Below, piece by piece: positions 52,759 through 61,931 of a DNA stretch of 64,000 bases; within the stretch, counting starts at the first letter, position 1; every line of letters begins with the position of its first letter. The notes below the pieces were generated by a model. That model had not been told where the DNA came from, searched no databases, and was given only the letters and a program-made list of their open reading frames with translations. The position numbers and the translations under genes are program-made. The DNA comes from Saprospiraceae bacterium (GTDB lineage: Bacteria; Bacteroidota; Bacteroidia; Chitinophagales; Saprospiraceae), in contig JADJPZ010000004.1 of NCBI GenBank assembly GCA_016713025.1, positions 2,790,001-2,854,000 of the forward strand, written 5' to 3'.

Positions 52759-53190
52759 TTAGTCTTTCAGCTTTTCGAAATACCTATTCACTAATGGAAT
52801 CAGGCCTTCTGATGTGATGTTCAAAACGTTGTAATTGATTAAGAGCCCTTTAGGTTTTTCCAGAATATTCATATAGCTTAATAATTGTGCCTGATCGATC
52901 GGAGTAAATCCATTGGTGGATTTATTTTCCACTAATATCACATCTTCTACCAAAATATCAAATCTCAGCCTGGTCTTGCACTCTATTCCCTTATATGTAG
53001 GTATGATATGTTGCTGGGAAACAACATGTAAGCCGTTATTCAAAAGTTCAAATATAAGACACTCTTCATATAAACTTTCCAACAAACCCGGGCCTACCTC
53101 TTTATGCACTTCAATGGCACATCCTATGATCTGGTAAGCTATTTGATTTACATATTTTTTTGTTAGTTCCATAGGAGATTTTTTTACCAT
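52759..53190 (-). CDS. GxxExxY protein (PD-(D/E)XK-like) 3
   Basis: 143 residues. GLLESLYEECLIFELL carries the family motif. RLRFDILVEDVILVENKS holds the nuclease-like D...E.K and KPKGLLINYNV is conserved. More distant from the two at 38415 and 40341. It is bordered by CACTAAG-type rather than ACGCTAATT-type repeats. Confidence 0.87.
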   Translation of the reverse strand: MVKKSPMELTKKYVNQIAYQIIGCAIEVHKEVGPGLLESLYEECLIFELLNNGLHVVSQQHIIPTYKGIECKTRLRFDILVEDVILVENKSTNGFTPIDQAQLLSYMNILEKPKGLLINYNVLNITSEGLIPLVNRYFEKLKD

Positions 53191-53279
53191 TAATTTTATT
53201 TAACCATTTGTGTGACGCTTTAAAGTTATAGGTGTGTATAACATATTTCACTTTTGTGAAAAAAATTAACTTGCTACAT

Positions 53280-53640
53280 TTGCCTATACTTACCCCCAAC
53301 CCCTTAAAGGGGAGACCAGCACTAATATTGAAAGCATTGGCGTGGGTCGTCTCAAGCGTAGCTTGACAGGCTCTTTAGGGAATGAGGGTAGCGAGGGAAT
53401 TTAAGTATTTGTGCAGTTTGTTATACACACACGTTATAGGTCACTGGGATTTTACCACTAAGTTCACAAAGAGATACACAGAGATCACTGAGGTTATTTA
53501 ATATTACCACTAAGGTCACTAAGATTTTTTTAAGTGTCCTAAGTGATTTTCTTTGTGTGCTTAGTTGTTAATCTTTTACCACGCTTGTGAAGCTTCAGCG
53601 TTAAAGGTCACTAAGATTTTTTTGTTGTTGTCACGGTAAC
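53280..53640. repeat. Mixed repeat block
   Basis: A CCCCAACCCCTTAAAGGGG palindrome near 53286, a copy of the GGGAATGAGGGTAGCGAGGG phrase related in reverse orientation to the IS110 target array, then CACTAAG-type repeats up to 53620. No gene. Confidence 0.7.
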
Positions 53641-53656
53641 TTATTATGATGTGATA

Positions 53657-53830
53657 TCAGGTCAAATCCTTAATGATCTTTTTTGCTAAGATTTCATTAA
53701 TTTCATTGTGTCTAGGTACCGGTTGAGTAGTACCTTTTTGGGGATTGTGATAAATATCGTGTTTCGACCCATTTCGCAAAAGAATACACCTATTATTGTT
53801 CAAGATTTTTAATAAATCTTTGCGCTTCAT
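53657..53830 (-). CDS. hicA: Short HicA-like toxin
   Basis: 57 residues, easily missed. From ATG at 53830: MKRKDLLKILNNNRCILLRN, then GSKHDIYHNPQKGTTQPVPRH and NEINEILAKKIIKDL, ending TGA at 53657. This is the HicA fold with the histidine-bearing GSKHDIY segment. It overlaps the HicB-like gene by 4 nt, in the usual antitoxin-first order. Confidence 0.8.
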   Translation of the reverse strand: MKRKDLLKILNNNRCILLRNGSKHDIYHNPQKGTTQPVPRHNEINEILAKKIIKDLT

Positions 53831-54024
53831 ATAATAATGAGTTCCTCCACTTTTTTAATTCCTATTATTTTACCTTCAGTAAACATTTTAAATAAATCCA
53901 GAAGATGTTCTTTTAAATCTTCTATGGAAACACCTTGTGTCCAATGGTCAGGATAATCATTTAAATATCCCAAATATTTTCCATCTGATTCTAACCAATA
54001 GGTAAAATTTACCTTATTCTTCAT
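53827..54024 (-). CDS. hicB: HicB-like antitoxin
   Basis: 65 residues. VNFTYWLESDGKYLGYLNDYPDHWTQGVSIEDLKEHLLDLFKMFTEGKI is a HicB-type partial RNase H fold. Paired with the short HicA-like gene, with overlapping ends. Confidence 0.8.
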   Translation of the reverse strand: MKNKVNFTYWLESDGKYLGYLNDYPDHWTQGVSIEDLKEHLLDLFKMFTEGKIIGIKKVEELIII

Positions 54025-54094
54025 AAGTATGGTTTACAAAAGTTACTAAAAAGATAACATTAGGTATATGGAAATTGTTTGCATCAAAGTTTTA

Positions 54095-54275
54095 TTCAAC
54101 TAAAAGCACTAAGTAATTTTTCTCTGAGTATACTTAGTGGTTACCTTTGTGTGCTTAGTGGTTATTTTTTCATTTTACCACTTAGGTCACTGAGAGATGC
54201 ACTTAGAGCACTAAGGGGTATTTCTGAGTGTACTTAGTGATTATCTTTGTGTCCTTGATGGTTAATTTTACTTTT
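54095..54275. repeat. CACTAAG-type dispersed repeats, third block
   Basis: ACTTAGTGGTTACCTTTGTG and ACCACTTAGGTCACTGAG phrases, very close to 52630-52720, directly downstream of the 2-epimerase gene. Confidence 0.75.
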
Positions 54276-54287
54276 ATTGTTACCAGA

Positions 54288-55352
54288 TCATTTACTTTTT
54301 GTTAGAAAATAGTCATTTATTTGTCTCACTATGCAGCTTCCGGTCGAGCCATCTCCATATAAATCATTGTTTTTGCAAATGGCTTTGGTTTTGATTTTAT
54401 CTTTCAATTCACTAAGATCGTAAAACATCAATACATTGTCCTCGTCTTCGAGCGTTTCTGTCCATTCTGTTTCCTTCCTGATCGTGATACATTTTTTTCC
54501 AAGCCAGTATGCTTCCTTTTGCATTCCACCGCTGTCAGTGATCAACCCGTCAGCATAAAACAAATAACTCAGGTTATTAAAATATCCTTGCGGATCGATA
54601 AATCTGATATTGCTGTAACTATTTTCTGAAAGGTAATAGGTCTTCATAAAATTTCTGGTGCGGGGATGTATAGCAAATACAACTTTTTTATCCAGAGCAC
54701 TCAATGTATTCAACACGTATACCAACCGATCTTTATCATCTGTATTGTATGGTCTGTGGAGTGTGGCATAATAATATGGTTCTGATACATTATCCACAGG
54801 TTTGAGCCAACCGGATTTTACTGATTTAATGACCAGATCTTTCATGATGTCGCCTACGATGCGCACATTTTCCCGGATGCCTTCTTTGTGCAGATTGTCT
54901 ACAGCTAATTGAGATGGTACAAACAGTATGTCACTGACATGGTCTGTAAGCACCCGATTGATCTCCTCAGGCATCTCTTTATTAAATGATCTCAAGCCTG
55001 CTTCGATATGAAAAACAGGAATATGTAGTTTTGAAGCCACCAGAGCACCAGCCAGGGTAGAGTTGGTATCCCCATAAACCAATACTGCATCCGGGTTTTC
55101 GTCAAGCACAATTTTTTCGATCTCTATCATCATCTTACCTGTCTGCTCTCCATGGCTTCCACCACCCGATCTTAAGAGATAGTCAGGTTTCTTCATACCC
55201 AACTCAACAAAAAATACCTTACTCATGTTTTCATCATAATGCTGTCCTGTATGTACAGTCACAAGATGAAAGGTATCTTTCACTTCAGACTCAAACGCAA
55301 AGTGTTTGATAAACTGAGGGCGAGCCCCGATGATGGCGATTACTTTTTTCAA
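54288..55352 (-). CDS. WbpI/WecB-type UDP-HexNAc 2-epimerase
   Basis: 354 residues, the length of WbpI/WlbD. IGARPQFIKHFAF at the N-terminus, HTGQHYDENMS, GDTNSTLAGALVA, HIEAGLRSFNKEMPEEINR, and the UDP-binding DSGGMQKEAYWLGKKCITIR ending ETEWTET. It inverts C2 of a UDP-HexNAc, here probably the 2,3-diacetamido glucuronate to the mannuronate, in line with the WlbA-type oxidase at 31549. A plain UDP-GlcNAc 2-epimerase role is the alternative. Confidence 0.85.
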   Translation of the reverse strand: MKKVIAIIGARPQFIKHFAFESEVKDTFHLVTVHTGQHYDENMSKVFFVELGMKKPDYLLRSGGGSHGEQTGKMMIEIEKIVLDENPDAVLVYGDTNSTLAGALVASKLHIPVFHIEAGLRSFNKEMPEEINRVLTDHVSDILFVPSQLAVDNLHKEGIRENVRIVGDIMKDLVIKSVKSGWLKPVDNVSEPYYYATLHRPYNTDDKDRLVYVLNTLSALDKKVVFAIHPRTRNFMKTYYLSENSYSNIRFIDPQGYFNNLSYLFYADGLITDSGGMQKEAYWLGKKCITIRKETEWTETLEDEDNVLMFYDLSELKDKIKTKAICKNNDLYGDGSTGSCIVRQINDYFLTKSK

Positions 55353-55446
55353 ATTTTACTTGATTACGATACAATAATCATTTGCCTATAACCCAAATTT
55401 TTATTTTAGAGCCATAGATTACAGAAGTTATCATTGTCCGCCAAAT

Positions 55447-56751
55447 TCATTTAATGTCCAAATCATCCAAAATACCGGCAAGTGTCTTTGTCAGGGATTT
55501 GCGGCTGAAGTTTTCAAAATTTGGCCTGGACGGTATATTTACATCAGGATTTTCGTATTTGGATTTAATATACTTTTTAATGTTTTCTTTGTCATAATGA
55601 TTCAGAAAAATACTTCCGGGAGACTTTGATAAAATGTTTTTTACTTCAAAATTAGTTACTTCATCTCCTAAAGCCAGGATATCAGTCCCTGACCCCAGGT
55701 ATTCAAAAAACTTACCTGTCAGCACCGGTGTACTTGACTCCAATGGCAATATCAGGATATGGGCAGATTGTTGTGCTTTGGTAATCTCGGCATGTGGTAT
55801 GTAGGAGACAAATCTGATGTGATCAGCAATTGGAAATTGTGATAACTCTCTGACTTTGTCATCTCCTACTTTTCCGATCAGTCTTATCTCAAAATGTTTT
55901 AATAATCCTTCTGATTTCAATTCAACCACTGCTTCCCACAAAGCGCGGACATGCACGTAATTTAAAAGATTTCCCGTATGTACAAAGGTAAATATTTCAT
56001 CTTTTAATATCTTATCCTGAAAATCATCTTCATCAAATCCATTGGTCAGTACTATACTTTCAACTCCCAATTTGCGGAATCCATCCTGCATGCCTTTTCC
56101 GACTACAAGTACCTGATCAGCATTTGAAAGCACTTCATGCTCCAGTGTTTTGTGTCTTTCCCTTGCATATGCAGTAAGATCGAGATCCTTGAAGTAGTAT
56201 ATCTCAGTCCAGGGATCTCTGAAATCAGCAATCCAGGGTATATGCAACTTATTTTTCAACCTCATTGCAATAAGATGTGCAGAATGTGGTGGCCCGGTAG
56301 AAATCACGGCTTGTACAGGGTTTTCTCTCAGATACTTTTTCAGAAATCGTACCGAAGGCCTGATCCAAAACATGCGGGCATCCGGGATAAAAACATTTGA
56401 TCTGATCCACAATGCTATCCTGTCTTTCAAACTCCCCCTTTTTGACTGTTCGATGATACCAACCTGTACCCTATCTTCCTTATTCCTACCCGTAAATTTT
56501 TTATATAAACTGAACGGTTCGAAGATTGGCCTGCGTATCACTGTCACATCATCAGGTATATCCTTTGCTAAACTATGATCAAGTACAGGAAACTCCCCAT
56601 CTGTCACGGTGTAAATGATTGGTTCCCAACCAAAAGATCTGAGATATTTTGTAAACTTCACCCAGCGTTGTACACCGGAACCTCCTGAAGGGGGCCAATA
56701 ATAGGTGATGATTAGTACTTTTTTCATGACTGCGGGATGGTTTTTCGCCAT
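55447..56751 (-). CDS. Family 4-like glycosyltransferase
   Basis: 434 residues. KVLIITYYWPPSGGSGVQRWVKFTKYLRSFGW is the typical GT4 opening. ISTGPPHSAHLIAMRL, then IPWIADFRDPWTEIYYF form the acceptor half. FVHTGNLLNYVHVRALWEAV starts the donor half and LTGKFFEYLGSGTDILAL is the donor-binding helix. Its 5' end overlaps the asparagine synthase gene by 28 nt. The internal ATG (MKKVLIITYYW, nine codons in, at 56727) is the likelier start. Confidence 0.83.
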   Translation of the reverse strand: MAKNHPAVMKKVLIITYYWPPSGGSGVQRWVKFTKYLRSFGWEPIIYTVTDGEFPVLDHSLAKDIPDDVTVIRRPIFEPFSLYKKFTGRNKEDRVQVGIIEQSKRGSLKDRIALWIRSNVFIPDARMFWIRPSVRFLKKYLRENPVQAVISTGPPHSAHLIAMRLKNKLHIPWIADFRDPWTEIYYFKDLDLTAYARERHKTLEHEVLSNADQVLVVGKGMQDGFRKLGVESIVLTNGFDEDDFQDKILKDEIFTFVHTGNLLNYVHVRALWEAVVELKSEGLLKHFEIRLIGKVGDDKVRELSQFPIADHIRFVSYIPHAEITKAQQSAHILILPLESSTPVLTGKFFEYLGSGTDILALGDEVTNFEVKNILSKSPGSIFLNHYDKENIKKYIKSKYENPDVNIPSRPNFENFSRKSLTKTLAGILDDLDIK

Positions 56752-58562
56752 TCATTGAGTGCTATGAGCCTCCAAACCATTTGGGCATTTGTGTTATCCC
56801 CCTTATCAAATTCATGGATTAAGTCATATACTTTATCAAGATTACAAAGATCTCCCAAATGTGTTAAATTTTCAGTTGCTAAAAGATGTTTTAATGGACC
56901 TCTTAACCATTTTATTTCGCCAGGGGTTACAAAACCTTTTTTATCTGTACGATGAGCTATTTTTTCCGGCAAAATACCTTTAAGTGCATCCCGTAGTATT
57001 TTTTTGGTAATCCCATCATCCAGTTTATAAGTATATGGCAAACTATAGGCCATTTCTACCAGGCGATGATCCAGAAAAGGTACTCTTGACTCAATGGAAA
57101 ATGCCATAGAATTCCTATCCTCAAAATGAAGCAAAGAAGGTAGTGTATCCAGAAAAAGTGCATTTTGTGTAACACTATCTACGGGCACACCGTTATCAAA
57201 ACTTTGCCATAGATCTTGCTCTACCTTATCTATTAAAACATTGGGATATTTGTCGGAAAATTCTTTACGTTTATACCCCTGCTCTCCCAAAATGTATTTT
57301 GCCCCACTTTTTCCCAGGATTACAAGTAATTCTTTAAAGCTCAGTCCTTGTGTCCTTTTATGATTTTTTAAGGTATTTAAAGCGGTTTTGAATTGTCTCT
57401 TTTTAAACAATTGGGCATAAATGCTATAATAAAAATGCAAATACCCCAATAAGTATTCATCTGAACCCTGGCCATCCATGACGACTTTAATCTTATGTTC
57501 ACCAGCCAGTTGCATTAAAAAGTATTGGGATACGGGAGATGAACCCGGTAATGGAGCATCCTGGTGGTATAATATTTTTGAAAAAGCATGCTGAATATCA
57601 GCATCTGAAGGAGTGAAGTAATGAGGGTGTACATTATGATACGCTTCTAAGACCTCTTTGACCCATGGCCGTTCATCAACTGCATCTTGTCCTTCATAAT
57701 AAATAGTAAAACTCTCTAAAGGAATGGGATCTATAGTGGACATAGTAGCCACAAGGGAAGAACTGTCTATTCCTCCACTCAAACAAGCCCCTACTTTAAC
57801 ATCCGATCGCAAATGGATTCTGACAGTCTCAAAAAATTGAGCTTTGAAAGCATCAACAGCCTGTTTGTAAGATAAGTTAAGTTCCTTTTTTTCCAAGACC
57901 CAATAGCTATCCAATGCTATAGTATTGTTATTGAAAATTAAATTATGAGCTGGTGGCAGGGCTTTTACCTGTTCGAAATAGGTTTCATCATGATAAGAAA
58001 TCCAGCCCAAATTTAACCCCCTGAAGACTTGCTTTTTATTTAATGCAGGATTAAAAAAAGGCAAATCATAAAAGGCTTTTACTTCTGATGCAAAATAGAA
58101 TTGTTCACCATGATGAATATAATAAAAAGGTTTGATGCCAAATCGATCGCGCGAACAAAAAAGTTGTCCCGAGTTTTTATTATATATGACAAATGCCCAC
58201 ATACCTACAAATCTGTCAACACATGTATCACCCCATTGTATGAAAGATTTCAGGATCACTTCAGTATCGCTGGCAGTGCGGAATTTGTGTCCTAAAGCTT
58301 GCAACTCATTACGAATTTCTACATAATTATATACTTCGCCGTTATATACCATCACCCATTGATCCACTACAAAAGGTTGATCTGCTTCAACAGACAGATC
58401 AATAATACTCAGTCGATTATGACCCAAACACACCTGATCATCGATATATGCACTACTGGCATCAGGTCCACGGTGACGGATACGCTGCAACATTTTGCTG
58501 CCTAATTCCTTTTTCACCGATGATATCAAAGAGCTATCAAAAAATCCTGCTATGCCACACAT
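56724..58562 (-). CDS. asnB: Asparagine synthase homologue 2
   Basis: 612 residues. Cys2 of MCGIAGFFD as glutaminase nucleophile, HRGPDASSAY, NGEVYNY. PP-loop GACLSGGIDSSSLVATM near residue 258, VVMDGQGSDEYLLGY and SIESRVPFLDHRLVEM. It sits between two glycosyltransferase genes and probably amidates a uronic acid of the repeat unit. A free asparagine role is possible. Confidence 0.88.
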   Translation of the reverse strand: MCGIAGFFDSSLISSVKKELGSKMLQRIRHRGPDASSAYIDDQVCLGHNRLSIIDLSVEADQPFVVDQWVMVYNGEVYNYVEIRNELQALGHKFRTASDTEVILKSFIQWGDTCVDRFVGMWAFVIYNKNSGQLFCSRDRFGIKPFYYIHHGEQFYFASEVKAFYDLPFFNPALNKKQVFRGLNLGWISYHDETYFEQVKALPPAHNLIFNNNTIALDSYWVLEKKELNLSYKQAVDAFKAQFFETVRIHLRSDVKVGACLSGGIDSSSLVATMSTIDPIPLESFTIYYEGQDAVDERPWVKEVLEAYHNVHPHYFTPSDADIQHAFSKILYHQDAPLPGSSPVSQYFLMQLAGEHKIKVVMDGQGSDEYLLGYLHFYYSIYAQLFKKRQFKTALNTLKNHKRTQGLSFKELLVILGKSGAKYILGEQGYKRKEFSDKYPNVLIDKVEQDLWQSFDNGVPVDSVTQNALFLDTLPSLLHFEDRNSMAFSIESRVPFLDHRLVEMAYSLPYTYKLDDGITKKILRDALKGILPEKIAHRTDKKGFVTPGEIKWLRGPLKHLLATENLTHLGDLCNLDKVYDLIHEFDKGDNTNAQMVWRLIALNEWRKTIPQS

Positions 58563-58656
58563 AATTTTCTATGATATGAAAAATTTGTTTATGAATAAAA
58601 TAAAGTAGTTATTTCAATACTTATCGTAGTCGAATTTGGATAAAATTTAGGCTTGA

Positions 58657-59865
58657 TTAAGCATTAAAATCATCATAACATTTTAATAGATTTGCTTCAC
58701 TTATACCCCAATGATATCTATCCGAAACAATCCGCTTATTATTTTCAGCATAAAATTCAAACAAATTTTCGTTAATCAATTCTTGTATTTTTGATGCAAA
58801 ATCTTCCGGGTCGTCATGAACGTATATCTTACCAGCATTATTTTCAAGAATAATTGGAATTAAAGAATCACAATTAGAGCAAACAACAGGCTTTCCTACA
58901 TATAAATATTCAAATAATTTATTTGGAGAAGAATTATCAGTTTGTTTGTTTTTAACATGCGGCAATAACAAAATATCAGCTTCATTCAGTTTATTAAATA
59001 CCAGATGAGAAGCAACCGGATCTTCAAATTCAATTTCCCTTCTAATTACGTCATCCTTTGTCAATGCCAGTTGTTTAAGCTTTGAAATATAATTTGGATT
59101 ACCGGTACCTACAATTCTTAATTTAACTTTACTGTGTGGATTTCTTTTTCTAAAAATCTCATAGCCATTTATAACAATTTCAACACCTCTAATTTCGTCT
59201 ATTCCTCCAAGATACATTAGACACAATTGTTCATCTTTTTGGTCATTTTGATTAGAATTCTGTAAATCAATGAAATTTAGGTCAAGATAGTTTGGAACAG
59301 TATATATACCAGTTTGTCGTGAAGAACCTGCTTCTATTCTTTTTTTCATAAATTCATTGACCACTATTACTTTATCCGCATTTAACACCTGTTCTGTTTC
59401 ATATTTATCCCATTGTTCATTATTACTTAGCAGTTTGCCCAATTTTGTATTGGAATATCTAGCCGTTCTTAAATGGTCAGCCCAATTTTCATGCAAATCC
59501 AATATGTAATTTAGATGATATTTTTTAGACATATTCAGTCCAACTCTAGCTAATGGCAAATCATGAACATGAATATAGTGGAACGTCTCATTTTTGAGTA
59601 TCTTATTTAGAAACTTAGTCCAAAATTGAAAATAAAAAGGGAACTTAAGACATCCTACGTGTGTCTTATGCATAAACTCAGAAATATTAATTCTGTTAAT
59701 GATTATTTCTTTATAATTGTCTTTTAACGGCCTGTTTTGTTTTGTAAAACATGCAATAACGACCTGATAACCATTGTTTATCAAAGATTTAGCTTCCTTT
59801 TCTACACGTATATCGTGAGGAAATTCATGATCCAAAACCATTAAAATTTTTTTCATTAATGACAA
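58657..59865 (-). CDS. Family 4 glycosyltransferase
   Basis: 402 residues. KILMVLDHEFPHDIRVEKEAKSLINNGYQV is the GT4 opening (start likely at the internal ATG of MKKILM, at 59856). FHYIHVHDLPLARVG and YILDLHENWADHL form the acceptor half. CLMYLGGIDEIRGVEIVI and SSPNKLFEYLYVGKPVVCSN form the donor half with the EX7E region. The spacing of 124 nt to the next upstream gene holds no feature seen. Confidence 0.86.
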   Translation of the reverse strand: MSLMKKILMVLDHEFPHDIRVEKEAKSLINNGYQVVIACFTKQNRPLKDNYKEIIINRINISEFMHKTHVGCLKFPFYFQFWTKFLNKILKNETFHYIHVHDLPLARVGLNMSKKYHLNYILDLHENWADHLRTARYSNTKLGKLLSNNEQWDKYETEQVLNADKVIVVNEFMKKRIEAGSSRQTGIYTVPNYLDLNFIDLQNSNQNDQKDEQLCLMYLGGIDEIRGVEIVINGYEIFRKRNPHSKVKLRIVGTGNPNYISKLKQLALTKDDVIRREIEFEDPVASHLVFNKLNEADILLLPHVKNKQTDNSSPNKLFEYLYVGKPVVCSNCDSLIPIILENNAGKIYVHDDPEDFASKIQELINENLFEFYAENNKRIVSDRYHWGISEANLLKCYDDFNA

Positions 59866-59989
59866 TCTGCATTTTTAAACCCTAAAATTCCATATCCATA
59901 TAAGGTTGTCCAATTTGTAATCAATGGTTGTCCAAAACCAATATTTAGATACTCTTTATTTTGACTTAACAAATAATTACACAATTATA

Positions 59990-61801
59990 TTAATAATAAT
60001 AACCAGCCATTAATATTTTCCAAATATTTTCGGGTTCACGACTTTTGTTATTTTTTATAATCTTCTCTTTAATAAGTTTTTCTTCCGATGCATTTATCAT
60101 CTCATCAAACATACTGGACTCAAACCATTTCTTTTGAGGTGGTTCGTAACCTACTTTGTCCTTTCTGTCCAAAACAATTACTGGTATTAAACCTCTCATA
60201 GATTCACGGATAAGCATTTTAGTTACCCCTCCCTTTATTTTGTATTGACTTGGCATTGAAAACATAAACTCTACAAGGTTATGATTTAGAAAAGGTAATC
60301 TTACCTCACGCGAAAATGCCATGGAGTTTCTGTCACAATATCGAAGTAAGTCTGGAAGTCCACTATTCAAGGTATTATATTTTAAATCTCTTGCTAAATC
60401 AAACATTACTTGATGTGGGTATGTCAGGGCATAATGGTTAGCAAAAAACTCAGTATTTAATAATGGGTTTTTCATAAAATACTTTACTAAGGAATAATTC
60501 TTTAATTTTAGGAAAGTGTCAGGATTTTTTGAAATCAATTTATCTAAAAAAGAATGATGATATTTAACACCTTTAAAAGCTTCGTGCATTTGCATTTCAA
60601 AAGCATATTTTGTCCTATCTTCACGAAACAATTGACCGTAATATTTTCTGTAATAATGTTCATATCCTCCACCAATCTCGTCTGCTCCCTGGCCATCTAA
60701 AAGTACAGTGACTTCGTGCTCCTTTGCCAGTTTCATGACTTCCCATTGTGCAAAAATACTAGCAGACCCAAATGGTTCCTCTTGGTGATAGCACATTTTT
60801 TCAAAATCATTCAAAAGTTTGTTCTCATCCGGCCATGTATAATAATCTTTGACTTTTGTGGCTTCCACTATTTGAGAAATATATTTGCCTTCATCTTTTT
60901 CAAAATTTGCAAATCTTGCTGAAAAAGTTTTTTGAATCTGACCTTCTTCTTTCAATCTATCGACTAAGACAACAATAGCTGAAGAATCCAAACCCCCAGA
61001 CAAACTAGAACCCACAGGGACATCTGACCTTAGTCTTCTCTTAATGGACTGAGAAAATAATTCTAAAAATTGCTCTTTTGCATCATCAAAAGTAATATTG
61101 CTCTTTACGGATAAATCTATATCCCAATAGCATTTTTTTTCTAAATTTCCTTTTAAATCTATAGTCAAATAATGAGCTGACTCTAATGAAAATATCTCAT
61201 TATAGAAAGTATGACCTGGATGATTAGGATTGCTAACTATATCATAATTGAGATAATAAAAAAGGTGATTCCGATTCACTGTTTTTGGTACACTTACTGC
61301 CCACAGGGCTTTCATTTCAGATGCAAAAACAAATCGGTCTCTACTTCTATAAAAATAGAAAGGCTTTTCGCCAAATCGGTCTCTGGCACAAAATAGCTTT
61401 TGCTCCATATCATCCCATATTGCAAAAGCAAACATACCATCCAAGTCTTGAAGGCAATTCTCTTTCTTCTCAGCATACAATGCCAGGAGTACTTCTGTGT
61501 CTGACTGGCTTTTAAAGATCTTTCCTTTACTTATAAGTTGATCTCTAAGTTCAATATAGTTGTAGATCTCACCATTAAAGACAATAGTAAATCGCTCATT
61601 TGCATAATGCATAGGCTGAGCTCCTGAAGGACTTAAATCAATAATCGCTAATCGCCTGTGGCCTAACCCAATTTGTTTACTGTTATGAAGCCAGATACCA
61701 TCTCCGTCCGGACCACGATGCTGAATTGCATCAGTCATTTTTCTGACCTCCACCTCAGATGTTGGATGATTAAAAGATATTATGCCTGCAATACCACACA
61801 T
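59990..61801 (-). CDS. asnB: Asparagine synthase homologue 3
   Basis: 603 residues. MCGIAGIISF with the catalytic Cys2, HRGPDGDGIWLH, NGEIYNY. PP-loop GSSLSGGLDSSAIVVLV near residue 263, VLLDGQGADEIGGGY and AFSREVRLPFLNHNLVEF. It is as different from homologue 2 as from homologue 1, so these are old paralogues, not a recent duplication. Likely amidation of a sugar carboxylate. Confidence 0.88.
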   Translation of the reverse strand: MCGIAGIISFNHPTSEVEVRKMTDAIQHRGPDGDGIWLHNSKQIGLGHRRLAIIDLSPSGAQPMHYANERFTIVFNGEIYNYIELRDQLISKGKIFKSQSDTEVLLALYAEKKENCLQDLDGMFAFAIWDDMEQKLFCARDRFGEKPFYFYRSRDRFVFASEMKALWAVSVPKTVNRNHLFYYLNYDIVSNPNHPGHTFYNEIFSLESAHYLTIDLKGNLEKKCYWDIDLSVKSNITFDDAKEQFLELFSQSIKRRLRSDVPVGSSLSGGLDSSAIVVLVDRLKEEGQIQKTFSARFANFEKDEGKYISQIVEATKVKDYYTWPDENKLLNDFEKMCYHQEEPFGSASIFAQWEVMKLAKEHEVTVLLDGQGADEIGGGYEHYYRKYYGQLFREDRTKYAFEMQMHEAFKGVKYHHSFLDKLISKNPDTFLKLKNYSLVKYFMKNPLLNTEFFANHYALTYPHQVMFDLARDLKYNTLNSGLPDLLRYCDRNSMAFSREVRLPFLNHNLVEFMFSMPSQYKIKGGVTKMLIRESMRGLIPVIVLDRKDKVGYEPPQKKWFESSMFDEMINASEEKLIKEKIIKNNKSREPENIWKILMAGYYY

Positions 61802-61931
61802 AAATTATAATTTACGATAAATCACATTTAAAAATCTCAAGAAGAATGATAAAGGCCTTCAAACTAACTCCCTAGTCAACTTATATTTGGTTAGCAAAAA
61901 CAAAACTTTATAGATTAAAACATACTAATAA

